From Actinoallomurus bryophytorum (lineage in GTDB: Bacteria; Actinomycetota; Actinomycetes; Streptosporangiales; Streptosporangiaceae), in contig NZ_VFOZ01000001.1 of assembly GCF_006716425.1 (NCBI RefSeq), positions 6,820,001 to 6,884,000 on the forward strand: 64,000 nt of DNA. Reading direction: 5' to 3'. Positions 23,177-31,640 of this stretch are shown here, one piece after another. Below the pieces are notes generated by a model. It searched no databases and was not told the DNA's origin. It was given only the letters and a program-made list of their open reading frames with translations. A program made the translations under genes and the position numbers. Position 1 is the first letter of the stretch. The number at the start of each line of letters is the position of its first letter.

Positions 23177-24853
23177 ATGATGCTGAAAGCCCAGTGGCGT
23201 CGCCGCGCAGAGACCCCGTACTCGCCCACGGACCAGTTCACCACGAGGGTGGTGTGCGCATACCTGTACCTCGATCCCTTGGTATGCGACGCGGTATGGA
23301 ATGCGTACCTGGCCGATCCGCAAAGGGCGTGGGGCATTTCACCCACCCTTGACCTCACCGCCCTGCTCCGGCATGCGCGGATCGCCCGCCGCACGCTCGT
23401 CCTCCGGGACACCGCGCTCCTGGCCGTCTTACTCTCGGCACCGTCGACCCTCGTGGTCGAGGCGGCGTTGCGATACGGCCGGCCCGGCGTGCTCCTGGCA
23501 TGCGCTGGGCTCGTCGCAGCCTGGCTGGCGCTGCGGAAGGCCGGCTGGGTCGCCGTGAAGCTGGGCCAGCGAGTTCGCGCCGGGTTCACGCGAAATCGGC
23601 GATGGATGTTCAGGATCGCATTTCTCGCGGCACTGACGGCGTTCTTGATCGGCTACCAGGTCGCGGAGAGCGACGTGGTTGTGTTCCCGCTCGCGGTTCT
23701 GCTCGGAAGCGTTGTGCCGGCCTGGGCGATCAGCCTCGCAGATCAGTACCAGAGCATCCGATGCGCTAACCGCTGTTGGCGGGGTGTCGAGCCTCCCACC
23801 GCCACGGCGCCGGTCCTCGCCGCGGCCATCGAGGAGCGACTGTGCCAAGTCCCCACGAAGAACGTCGTTTTTTACCACGAGGAACGCGCACCGCTCCCGT
23901 TCGTCGGCAGCGGACACAGGATCGCCCATTGGAATATCACTGTCGACATGGGCAAGGGCGCGTCCGACGACGACAATGACGAGGGCCCACTGACGCCGGC
24001 GCCGTTCACGGTCGGTGACCTGTACACGTTTCTGGACGAGGACTGGAGCCTCGACAACGCGGTCGGTATCCGTCATGGATTCCGGCTCTACCTCAACGGT
24101 GGCAAGGTCGACTCTGATCCGGCTCTGCGGCCGAACCTGTCCGGTTCTCCGCGAGACCGTCTGGCGCCGGAGACGATCGCACACCGTGTCGATACGAAGG
24201 ACAACGAAGACTCCCAGCGGGTGTTCTTCCTCGAGTCCGTCACACGCCAGGACGACCTCGTGGTCACCGCGTCAACGCGCGCGGCGCACCGTGGGCGGCT
24301 GCTGTTCTTCGAAGTCTCGCTCAATGCGCTGCTTCCCCCGCACCCGGCCATCGTCCAGAGTGTCCGGCTGCTGCCGGTCCATCGCCGGGACGTGGTTAGG
24401 GAGGCGTTGGGTGGTGGAACACGACGGCTGCCCCAACTCGTGCTCGACAGCCCGATAAGGCTGACTCGACGGCTGCTGGCCGCGACAGTGCTCTGGCGTA
24501 TCCGGAGGGGAGCGGTGCGGGCCACGCGACGGTTTCGCTATTACGATTACGGCGCCTTCATCACGGCGCGTGAGGGCCTGTCCTCAGCGGACTTCGCCCA
24601 CCTTGACGACAACGTACGGCGAGCTCTGAAACGCGACACCGTCTACATGGCCTCCAGGCTGGCGACCGGCCTGCGCGCCTTTCTCGACGCGCACAGCATC
24701 GACACCACTGACTTCGACCTGCCGCAGTCAGTCGTCAAGAACGTCCAGAACTGGAATGTCGACAAAGTGCAGGCCGACGTCGTTGGCTTCGGCAATTCCA
24801 ATACCTTTGTAGTAAAGACGTCCGATGATCCTCCCCAGTCAAAGAAGGCCTAG
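23177..24853 (+). CDS. Four-TM membrane protein with large cytoplasmic C-terminal region
   Basis: A 558-aa protein of unknown family. Two hydrophobic hairpins occur near the N-terminus (about residues 65-125: DTALLAVLLSAPSTLVVEAAL and GVLLACAGLVAAWLAL; about 145-190: MFRIAFLAALTAFLIGYQVA and VVVFPLAVLLGSVVPAWAISL). About 350 hydrophilic residues follow, with no motif I recognise. The last 25 residues contain ADVVGFGNSNTFVVK, which resembles the short motif at the start of the next protein (INAHTVVQGNENLVNV). The start is uncertain: ATG 23177 or 23180, with AAGG only just upstream. The next gene begins 5 bp after the stop. It may be a membrane effector or pore component of the locus. Confidence 0.7.
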   Translation: MMLKAQWRRRAETPYSPTDQFTTRVVCAYLYLDPLVCDAVWNAYLADPQRAWGISPTLDLTALLRHARIARRTLVLRDTALLAVLLSAPSTLVVEAALRYGRPGVLLACAGLVAAWLALRKAGWVAVKLGQRVRAGFTRNRRWMFRIAFLAALTAFLIGYQVAESDVVVFPLAVLLGSVVPAWAISLADQYQSIRCANRCWRGVEPPTATAPVLAAAIEERLCQVPTKNVVFYHEERAPLPFVGSGHRIAHWNITVDMGKGASDDDNDEGPLTPAPFTVGDLYTFLDEDWSLDNAVGIRHGFRLYLNGGKVDSDPALRPNLSGSPRDRLAPETIAHRVDTKDNEDSQRVFFLESVTRQDDLVVTASTRAAHRGRLLFFEVSLNALLPPHPAIVQSVRLLPVHRRDVVREALGGGTRRLPQLVLDSPIRLTRRLLAATVLWRIRRGAVRATRRFRYYDYGAFITAREGLSSADFAHLDDNVRRALKRDTVYMASRLATGLRAFLDAHSIDTTDFDLPQSVVKNVQNWNVDKVQADVVGFGNSNTFVVKTSDDPPQSKKA

Positions 24854-24857
24854 CCAA

Positions 24858-25904
24858 ATGAATCAAGTCTTCCGGACACGTGAGATCAACGCACACACTG
24901 TCGTCCAGGGGAACGAAAATCTGGTGAACGTCGCCTACCGAGATCCGGCATCGAGCCTCCCCCCGGCCACCGTCGGCATCGTTACCGCCCTGACCGAGGA
25001 GTACGACGCGGTGAAGGTGATGTTCGGCGGCATGACTCCGTACCCTGTGCCCGGCGACCCGACCGCGTACGCGACCGGATATGTGCCCAGCCGGGACCCG
25101 GATCGGTCGCATCTGGTCGTCGCGACCGTGCTGCCCGAGGGCGGGAACGATATCGCGGCGACCGTTTGCACCAACCTCAGCCGAAGCTTTCCCTCAATGA
25201 AATGCGTGTTGTTCGCCGGAATAGCGGCCGGTATCCCTAATCTCGAGCGGCCCGGACAGCACGTCCGGCTCGGGGACGTCGTCGTCCCATGGGCGATCAT
25301 CGACTACGACCACGTCGATGTCCGTCCGGAAGGCACCCAGGTTCGGCCGGGTTTCCCCGAGCCCTCGCCGCGCATGACGGCAGCGGTCAACCGGCTCCTC
25401 GCACATGACCGGGCCGGCCAACACCCATGGGAACCCTGGCTGGACACCACCCGACGGCCCGAACTGGCTCGCTTCCGGCGACCCGACGACCGAACTGACG
25501 TGCTGTACGCCTCGGACGAGTCGGGTCGAGTGCTGAAGCACCCCCGACGCAAGGACAGCGGCCATCGTCGGGGAGTGCCCAAGGTGCATCGCGGCAACAT
25601 TGGCAGCGCCGACCGGTCCTTGCGGGACGCGTCGGTCCGCGACGAACTCGCGCGGCGCCACGACCTTCGAGCCGTGGAGATGGAGATCAAAGGCCTCGGC
25701 CGCGCCGGCTTTCTCAACGGCCTCGAGTGGTATGTCGTGCGCGGGATCAGTGACTACGGCGACAGCCGGACCACGCCGCTCTGGCGGAACTACGCATCCC
25801 TCGCCGCCGCGGCGTTCACGCTGGCTTTGCTCGGCGAGTGTGACCCGTTCGACTCTGGCCACGGCCGTGACGCCCGCTGGGCGACGACCGGCGGGTGCCC
25901 ATGA
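24858..25904 (+). CDS. Nucleoside phosphorylase / MTA-SAH-nucleosidase-like protein with short N-terminal motif
   Basis: A 348-aa protein; ATG 24858 follows AAAGAAGG (24841-24848). The domain starts at about residue 37 (ATVGIVTALTEEYDAV) and has the phosphorylase-superfamily signatures CVLFAGIAAGIPN, RLGDVVVPWAI, the ribose-binding AVEMEIKG and the catalytic Asp in VRGISDYGD. Such domains cleave N-glycosidic bonds of nucleosides or nucleotides and occur as nucleotide-depleting effectors in actinobacterial conflict systems. Ahead of it, residues 9-27 (EINAHTVVQGNENLVNVAY) look like a bacterial amyloid-signalling type motif. It sits between the 4-TM protein and the TM-macro protein and overlaps the latter's start by ATGA. 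A housekeeping role is unlikely in this setting. Confidence 0.8.
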   Translation: MNQVFRTREINAHTVVQGNENLVNVAYRDPASSLPPATVGIVTALTEEYDAVKVMFGGMTPYPVPGDPTAYATGYVPSRDPDRSHLVVATVLPEGGNDIAATVCTNLSRSFPSMKCVLFAGIAAGIPNLERPGQHVRLGDVVVPWAIIDYDHVDVRPEGTQVRPGFPEPSPRMTAAVNRLLAHDRAGQHPWEPWLDTTRRPELARFRRPDDRTDVLYASDESGRVLKHPRRKDSGHRRGVPKVHRGNIGSADRSLRDASVRDELARRHDLRAVEMEIKGLGRAGFLNGLEWYVVRGISDYGDSRTTPLWRNYASLAAAAFTLALLGECDPFDSGHGRDARWATTGGCP

Positions 25905-26971
25905 ACGTGAGCCTGCCGGCACTCGGCGCTGCCGCCGTCTGTCTGGCACTGGCCCTGGCGACGTTCCGGTGGAGTACCCGCGCGGCGGCGATCGGATACC
26001 GGCACACCATCCTCGTCTTCGCCTGGCTCTTCACCGCGTTGAGCACCACGTTGATCACATTCTCGGTCTTCCCGTCGTCGACCGCCGACGGGCAGATTCT
26101 GGGCGTCACGCTCAGCGGGGCCGGCGCGTTCGTCTTCCTCATCTGGACCGGCGCTCTGCGCGCGGCTGAGCACGCCGCCGACCGCGACGCCCGGGAGACG
26201 CGTCAGGCGCGAAGCGACCCTGCTCCCCAGAAGCCACTGGACGGCCAGCGAACCTACCTCTACCGCCTGACGCGAGAGGCGCGCAGTGACACCGCGCGCC
26301 ACATCGGCGTGATCACCGGCGACATCCGGCGCGTTCAGCACGTGGATGCTTGGGTCAACCCCGAGAACACCGACATGAAGATGGCCCGCATCCACGAACG
26401 CTCGATCTCGGGCACGATCCGTTATGAGGGCGCGGTGCACGACCGGACCGGGCGGGTGATCGACGACGTGATCGCCGACGGTCTGGCCCGAGCCGTACGG
26501 GGTCGCCTCCCCGTCGCACCCGGCACCGCCATCGTCTCCACCGCCGGCCAACTGAGCCGACGCAACGGCGTGCGCTGCCTCATTCACACGGCCGCGGTAC
26601 AGGGCGAGCCCGGAGCCGGCTTCCGTGCCGTCCGCGAGCTTGATCGCACCGTCGTCAACGCACTCCGGGCCGCCCAGCAGTGCAGCGCCCAGTGGACAGC
26701 GATCCGCAGCGTCCTCTTTCCACTGCTGGGCACTGGCCATGGCGGCGCCGAGATCAGAGTGACCACACGCACTCTGCTGCTGGCCGCCGTCGACCACCTC
26801 GCCACCACCCGGGCGCCGAACCCGGCGACCGTCCTGTTTCTCGCTTACACCCAGGAGGAACTCGACGCCTGCCTGAGCACACTCAACGCATGCAGCCGGG
26901 TTCGCAAGGTGCGGCGCTGCGATTCCTGGAGCACTCCAAAACAACCCAATAACCTGCAGAACCAGATTTGA
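25901..26971 (+). CDS. TM-macro domain protein
   Basis: A 356-aa protein; ATG 25901 overlaps the preceding stop (ATGA). Three N-terminal hydrophobic segments (LGAAAVCLALALATF, ILVFAWLFTALSTTLITF, GAGAFVFLIWTGAL; residues about 8-85) are followed by a charged linker and a macro domain (about 130-320: GVITGDIRR, WVNPENTDM, VHTAAVQGEPG-like segment, FPLLGTGHGGAE). The macro domain is closely related to that of the divergent HTH-macro protein. TM-plus-macro is also the layout of the ThsA effector of type II Thoeris, whose macro domain senses a NAD-derived signal; no TIR gene occurs here, so this is only an architectural comparison. Probably a membrane-bound nucleotide sensor or effector. Confidence 0.82.
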   Translation: MNVSLPALGAAAVCLALALATFRWSTRAAAIGYRHTILVFAWLFTALSTTLITFSVFPSSTADGQILGVTLSGAGAFVFLIWTGALRAAEHAADRDARETRQARSDPAPQKPLDGQRTYLYRLTREARSDTARHIGVITGDIRRVQHVDAWVNPENTDMKMARIHERSISGTIRYEGAVHDRTGRVIDDVIADGLARAVRGRLPVAPGTAIVSTAGQLSRRNGVRCLIHTAAVQGEPGAGFRAVRELDRTVVNALRAAQQCSAQWTAIRSVLFPLLGTGHGGAEIRVTTRTLLLAAVDHLATTRAPNPATVLFLAYTQEELDACLSTLNACSRVRKVRRCDSWSTPKQPNNLQNQI

Positions 26972-26978
26972 CGGGCGG

Positions 26979-27400
26979 TCAGACACCGTCCCCGTCGGCA
27001 TCACCAGAGGGTCCCGTGCGCCGCATCCCCGTCAGGAGGTCGGTCAGAATGCCGGCCAGGCGTGGCTTGACCTCGACCTTGGCGTAGGCGAGTTCGGGGT
27101 ACTTCTCGTACAGCGTGCTCAGCTGGGTCCCCTGCGCGGCCGTCTGCCAGAGTGCCCCCGCCATACCGGTCGCGGTGGCGACCACATCGATGGCCTGGAA
27201 TTTCGTGAGCCCGAGGAGTGAGGCAAGATCTGCGGCGATGAGGCGGGACTCGGCCATCGCGACCAGCTTGAATCGATACGCGGTGTCGAGTGAGACATTG
27301 CGCTCCAGGTTGAGGGGCGCGTGTGTGAGCAGGTCGCAGAACAAGGGCCGGGCGGCGAGGGTGCCGGCCAGCTCTGCGGCGACGGCTTGGTCCCGATGAC
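26979..27400 (-). pseudogene. C-terminal fragment of a TetR-family regulator
   Basis: Reads LAARPLFCDLLTHAPLNLERNVSLD, GMAGALWQTAAQGTQLSTLYEKYPELAYAKVEVKPRLAGIL: the ligand-binding half of a TetR regulator (about 125 residues). The DNA-binding N-terminus is missing. The frame continues a little way to 27422 into bases that belong to the neighbouring FAD-oxidoreductase remnant, so the joint lies near 27395-27400. It cannot act as a DNA-binding repressor. Confidence 0.65.
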
Positions 27401-28412
27401 AACGGGTACGCGGAGGCGACACGCCTCTGGAACGGCGCCGTCAGTGCCGAACCGGCGCTGGTGGTGCCCTGCGAGTCGGTTTCGGATGTTCAGCCCGCCG
27501 TGCGTGCCGCCCGTGAGGCGGGCGGGCCTGTCGATCTCGGTCAAGGGCAGCGGCCACGACTGGGCCGGACGGGCGTTGCGCGCCGGCGGGCTGACCATCG
27601 ACCTGTCCGGATTGCGCCAGGTCACCGTCGATCCGGCGACACGGACCGCGACGATCGGCGGGGGCGCCACGGCGGCCGACCTGATCGCCGAGACGTCCAG
27701 GCACAAGCTCGTCACCGCCACCGGAACTTCGTCGGCGGTCGGTATGGTCGGCCTGGGCATGGGTGGCGGATACGGTCCGGGCATCGGCAAGTACGGGCTG
27801 ACGCTGGACAACATGATCTCGGTGGAGGTCGTACTGGCGGACGGCCGGGTCGTCACCGCGGACGCGGCGAACGAGCCGGACCTGTTCTGGGCCCACCGCG
27901 GAGGCGGCGGCAACTTCGGTGTCGTCACCTCGATGCGGATGAGGCTGCATCCGCTCGAGACGGCACTCGCCGGTTTCATGATGTTCGGCTGGAGCGACGC
28001 CGCACAGGTCTGGGCGGGAGTCGAGGGCGTCCTCGCGGACGCACCCGACGAGCTGTCGGTCGGCACCGGGTTCGTGAGTGCCCCCGACGGCTCGCCCGCC
28101 GTGCTGGTCTCGCCCACCTGGGTGGGTGACCAGGCGACCGGCGAGGAGTACATCGCGCGGCTCGAAGGCCTCGGTACGGTCCTCGCCTCCCAGGTCGGCC
28201 CGCTTGCCTGGAATGTACTGATCGGCTTCGTCGACCCGGTCGCACCGGCAGGGCGGCACTACGCACTGCGTACGCGATCGATCGCCGGGTTCTCCGGCGA
28301 CGTGGTGGAAGCCCTGATCGAGGCCGGCGACAACCGGACCTCGCCGCTGTCGAACATCCCGACCTCGACCATGTCGATCGGCCCGTCGCCGCGATCGGCG
28401 AACACCCGGTGA
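27396..28412 (+). pseudogene. FAD-linked oxidoreductase (BBE-like) remnant with frameshift, truncated at both ends
   Basis: The sequence reads NGYAEATRLWNGAVSAEPAL and VPCESVSDVQPAVRAAREAGG in one frame, then one extra base near 27512-27520 (in the GGGCGGGC run) shifts it to LSISVKGSGHDWAGRALRAG, IGGGATAADLIAETS and GGGGNFGVVTSMRM (the FAD PP-loop region). The N-terminal 30-40 residues are missing at the TetR joint. From about 28364 the frame runs into unrelated DNA (an AraC piece) and stops at 28412, so the C-terminal BBE domain is absent. In the family these enzymes oxidise sugars, alcohols or alkaloid-like compounds with covalently bound FAD. Confidence 0.75.
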
Positions 28413-28440
28413 GCCACTCCTCCAGGTGCGACGAGCAGGA
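28365..28440 (-). pseudogene. Fragment of an AraC-type cupin domain
   Basis: On the minus strand this short stretch reads LLVAPGGVAHRVFADRGDGP, matching LVFPRGVAHRISADRGDGP of the AraC-type gene at 33987-34060 (roughly three quarters of bases identical by eye). It is fused tail to tail with the FAD-oxidoreductase remnant. Only about 25 codons survive. Confidence 0.55.
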
Positions 28441-28452
28441 AAGGCCCGCGGT

Positions 28453-29394
28453 TCAGTGCTCGGCGGCGGCGGCGGAGGCACGGCGCGGGCGAGGGTGGAT
28501 GCGGCCGCGCCGCGCCGCCAGCCGCAGGAACACGACCGTCGGGATCCCGCAGATCAGGATCGCCACGAGGCTCGCCTCCGGGCCGAAGTTTCCGCCGGTC
28601 AGCACGGCCGAGCCGGACAACGTGCCCTTGAGCAGGCCCACCGTGCCGTGCGAGCCGGACACCGTGACGCCGAAGATGCCGCCCTCGGCGAAGTTCCAAC
28701 CCAGGTGCAGCCCGATCGGCAGCCAGAGCGTACGGGTGGCGGCGTAGGCGGCACCGGCCATCAGCCCGCCCTCGATGGCGATCCCGAGTGCCCCCCAGAC
28801 CGTCGCGTCCGGGTTGACCAGGTGCAACGCGCCGAAGATCAGCGCGGAGACGACGAGCGCGCCCCACGTGCCGGCCATCTCCTCGACGATGCGGAACAGC
28901 ACGCCCCGGAAGATCAGCTCTTCGGCGGCCGCCACGGCGCACATCAGGCCGAAGGTGGTGAGCATGGCGCCGATGGAGCCCCAGCCGGCGTGGTACCCGC
29001 CGAACATCGCGATGATGCCGATGCAGGCCAGGAACAGGACGATGCCGATCAGTGTTCCCCGGCGTACGTCCGCCGCCGCGCCGTCACGTGCCAGCTCGGC
29101 CACCTCGCGGTGCTCGACGAACCGTATGGCCTTGACGTAGGCGAACAGTACGAGCGCGGCGAGGACGACCCCGACCGGCAGCCCCACCACGGGGACGTCG
29201 TCCAGCCCCTGGTCGATCCCGCCGACGACGGTGTCGGCCAGCACGAAGGCCACCAGCAGGACGATCAGGCGTACCCATGGCGGGCGCAGCCACCGCCGGG
29301 TCTCGCCGGACGTGGTGGCCCGTACCGGACCGTCCGGTGCGTCGGGTGCCGGCGGGGCCTCCCGGCCCTCAGCCCACGAGCCATCGAACGTCAT
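28453..29394 (-). CDS. CPBP family intramembrane metalloprotease
   Basis: A 313-aa polytopic protein of the CAAX protease/bacteriocin-processing (Abi) type. The three motifs are visible: EELIFRG (EExxxR), FGALHLV (FxxxH) and HLGWN (HxxxN-like), near residues 165, 205 and 250. About eight hydrophobic segments are present. Of three consecutive ATG codons, the one at 29394 has the best spacing (6 bases) from GGGAG. It is 126 bp downstream of a response-regulator gene, read in the same direction, so the two-component system may control it. Members process prenylated or signal peptides or give self-immunity to bacteriocins; the substrate here is not known. Confidence 0.85.
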   Translation of the reverse strand: MTFDGSWAEGREAPPAPDAPDGPVRATTSGETRRWLRPPWVRLIVLLVAFVLADTVVGGIDQGLDDVPVVGLPVGVVLAALVLFAYVKAIRFVEHREVAELARDGAAADVRRGTLIGIVLFLACIGIIAMFGGYHAGWGSIGAMLTTFGLMCAVAAAEELIFRGVLFRIVEEMAGTWGALVVSALIFGALHLVNPDATVWGALGIAIEGGLMAGAAYAATRTLWLPIGLHLGWNFAEGGIFGVTVSGSHGTVGLLKGTLSGSAVLTGGNFGPEASLVAILICGIPTVVFLRLAARRGRIHPRPRRASAAAAEH

Positions 29395-29520
29395 CATCAT
29401 CTCCCGGTTCCCCGGCCCGGTGCCGGGCCGTCGGGGGGAAAGGCTAGGGACGACAGGGCCGGAGATCATCGCGCCGTGGGGGACATCTCGGGTAGCTCGC
29501 CCGGGGGATGGGCGCGCCGG

Positions 29521-30198
29521 TCAGTCGCAGGCGGTGACCAGGCCGATCCGATGGGCGAAGACCACCGCCTGCACCCGGTCGCGCAGGTCGAGCTTGGTCA
29601 GGATGCGCGAGACGTACGTCTTGACGGTCTCATGGCTGATCACCATGGCGGTGGCGATCTCCGCGTTGGACAGCCCGGCGGCGACCAGGTTGAGCACCTC
29701 GCGTTCCCGGTCGGTCAGTGCGGCCAGGGGCCCATCCGGGTCCGGCGCCGCCGCGCGCAACCGGGAGCCGAACCGGCCGATCAGCCGCCGTGTCACGGCC
29801 GGTGCCAACAGCGCCTCTCCCGCGGCGATGGTGCGCACCCCGGCCACCAGCTCGGCCGGCGGAGTGTCCTTGAGCAGGAACCCGCTGGCCCCGGCGCGCA
29901 GCGCTTCGTAGACGTACTCGTCGAGGTTGAACGTGGTCACGACGAGCACCTTCACCGGGTCGGCGACATCCGGGCCCGCCAGCAGCCGGGTCGCCTCGAT
30001 GCCGTTCCGCACCGGCATCCGTACGTCCATCACGACCACGTCGGGGCGCAGCCGGCGGGCCAGCTCCACCGCGGCACGGCCGTCTCCGGCCTCGCCGACC
30101 ACCGCCAGATCGGGCTGGGCCGCGAAGATGGTGACGTACCCGGCCCGTATGAGGCCCTGGTCGTCACAGACCAGCACGCTGATCGGGTCGTCGGTCAA
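29521..30198 (-). CDS. NarL/LuxR-family response regulator
   Basis: A 225-aa regulator. The receiver domain (about residues 7-125) has the phosphoacceptor Asp in VVVMDVRMP, plus the acidic pair DDQ near the start, Thr in VVTTFN and Lys in FLLKDTPP. The C-terminal LuxR helix-turn-helix is LTDREREVLNLVAAGLSNAEIATAMVISHETVKTYVSRIL. Its start overlaps the stop of the upstream kinase gene (30195-30198), so they form a coupled two-component pair. Confidence 0.95.
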   Translation of the reverse strand: MTDDPISVLVCDDQGLIRAGYVTIFAAQPDLAVVGEAGDGRAAVELARRLRPDVVVMDVRMPVRNGIEATRLLAGPDVADPVKVLVVTTFNLDEYVYEALRAGASGFLLKDTPPAELVAGVRTIAAGEALLAPAVTRRLIGRFGSRLRAAAPDPDGPLAALTDREREVLNLVAAGLSNAEIATAMVISHETVKTYVSRILTKLDLRDRVQAVVFAHRIGLVTACD

Positions 30199-31370
30199 TG
30201 CCCGCTCGCCACCGGGATGCGGGCGCGCACGGTGAAGCCACCGTCCGGACGGCTGCCGGCGCGTAGCTCGCCGCCGACCACGCTGACCCGCTCGCGCAGC
30301 CCGGCCAGTCCGCGTCCCGCGCCGGCCCGTGCCGTGGCGCCCCCCGGGCCGTCGGTGCTCACCTCGATCTCGACCTCGGCGGTGCCGTAGCGGACCCGTA
30401 CCATCGTCGCGCGCCCGGATGCGTGCTTGAGCGCGTTGGTCAGCCCTTCCTGCACCACCCGGTACGCGGCCAGTTCGGCGCCGCTGGTCATCGGCTGCCG
30501 TTCACCCTCTTCGATCAGTTCGACCGGCTGGCCGGCCGAGCGTGTGTTCTCGACGAGGTCCCCCAGCCGGCCCACCGCCGGTGCCCGATCCGCCTCGGGG
30601 ACCGGGTCCAGCACGCCGAGGAAGTACCGCAGCTCGGCCAGCGTGCGGCGGCCGGTGTCGCTGATCGTGGCCAGTCCGCTCACCGCGCGGCCGGGTGCCT
30701 CGGCGGCGACCATCTGGGCGGCGTCCGCGTGGACGACCATGGCGGTGACGTGGTGGGTCACCACGTCGTGCAGCTCCCGCGCGATGCGGGCCCGCTCCCG
30801 CGCGGCCGCCGAGTCGGCGGCCTGCCGTCGTCGTTCGGACTCCTTGCGGGTACGCGCACGCATCCAGGTGCCCGCCGCGCAGCAGCCGCCGAGGACGACC
30901 AGGTAGAACGTGGTGAACTCCACCGGCTGCTCGGGTGAGCCCTGCGCGCGCAGCGCGACCGCGAGGGCGGCGTACCCGGCGGACCCGGCGAGGGCCAGCG
31001 TCCGGCGGGCACGTTCCTGGTAGGCCCCGGCGCTGTACAGCGCGGCGATGAGGCCCTCGCTGGCGAAGGTGGCCGGATAGCCGAGCAGCTCGTGCAGTGC
31101 GAACGCGGCGGCGATGAGCGCGAGGCACCACGCCGGCCGGCGCCGGCGCGCCACCAGCGGCAGGCACTGGGCCAGGAGCAACCCCAGGCCGAGCGGGTCG
31201 AGGTCACGCCGGAAGTTGTAGCCGAGGATCACGCCCTCGTGCGCGACGCCCGGCACGAACGCGAGGACCGCCACCGCCACCGCCAGCGTGCCGTCGCGCA
31301 CGGCCAGCCCGCGCCCCCGCCACCACGTCACGGCCGGTCGTGCCCGGTCGAGCATCGGCGTCACGATCAC
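30195..31370 (-). CDS. Two-component sensor histidine kinase (HisKA_3 type)
   Basis: A 391-aa membrane kinase. The N-terminal half has about five hydrophobic segments (DUF7134-like sensor region). The dimerisation/phosphoacceptor helix reads RARIARELHDVVTHHVTAMVVHAD (phospho-His about residue 205), and the ATPase domain carries N-box EGLTNALKHA and G-box DGPGG...GAGRGLAGLRERV. The GTG start at 31370 lacks a strong ribosome site, and a nearby in-frame codon is possible. It is paired with the LuxR-type regulator downstream. The signal is unknown; neighbouring genes for a membrane protease suggest envelope stress. Confidence 0.93.
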   Translation of the reverse strand: MIVTPMLDRARPAVTWWRGRGLAVRDGTLAVAVAVLAFVPGVAHEGVILGYNFRRDLDPLGLGLLLAQCLPLVARRRRPAWCLALIAAAFALHELLGYPATFASEGLIAALYSAGAYQERARRTLALAGSAGYAALAVALRAQGSPEQPVEFTTFYLVVLGGCCAAGTWMRARTRKESERRRQAADSAAARERARIARELHDVVTHHVTAMVVHADAAQMVAAEAPGRAVSGLATISDTGRRTLAELRYFLGVLDPVPEADRAPAVGRLGDLVENTRSAGQPVELIEEGERQPMTSGAELAAYRVVQEGLTNALKHASGRATMVRVRYGTAEVEIEVSTDGPGGATARAGAGRGLAGLRERVSVVGGELRAGSRPDGGFTVRARIPVASGH

Positions 31371-31640
31371 GCGGAGAGCCTAACGGGAGCAAGCGCCATT
31401 AATCCGGTAATCGCGGTACGCCAGGAGAACCACGATCGCGGAGGCGTGTTTCGCCGGTTGTATTCGTGTGCTAATGCAGCGCCTTTCGTCGCTTGCCATC
31501 CCTCGCGCGAGCTATCGGAAACGTCCTCCCCAAGGTGAAGCGTGGTACCCGCCGTACTCCATAGCTTTCGGTGTCACAGCCGGTGCGCCGGCCAGGCCGC
31601 AGATCCGTTCGCGGCCGTTACTTGCGTGGAAGGCGTAACT

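Noticed and set aside
21853-26971. Assignment of the macro locus as type II Thoeris
   Set aside because: Although TM-macro resembles ThsA architecture, no TIR-domain gene is present and the macro domain resembles the ordinary macro family; only the comparison is kept.
28426-30390. A 654-codon plus-strand frame opposite the CPBP protease and response regulator
   Set aside because: It crosses two well-supported minus-strand genes and their gap, and has no recognisable domain; antisense artefact.
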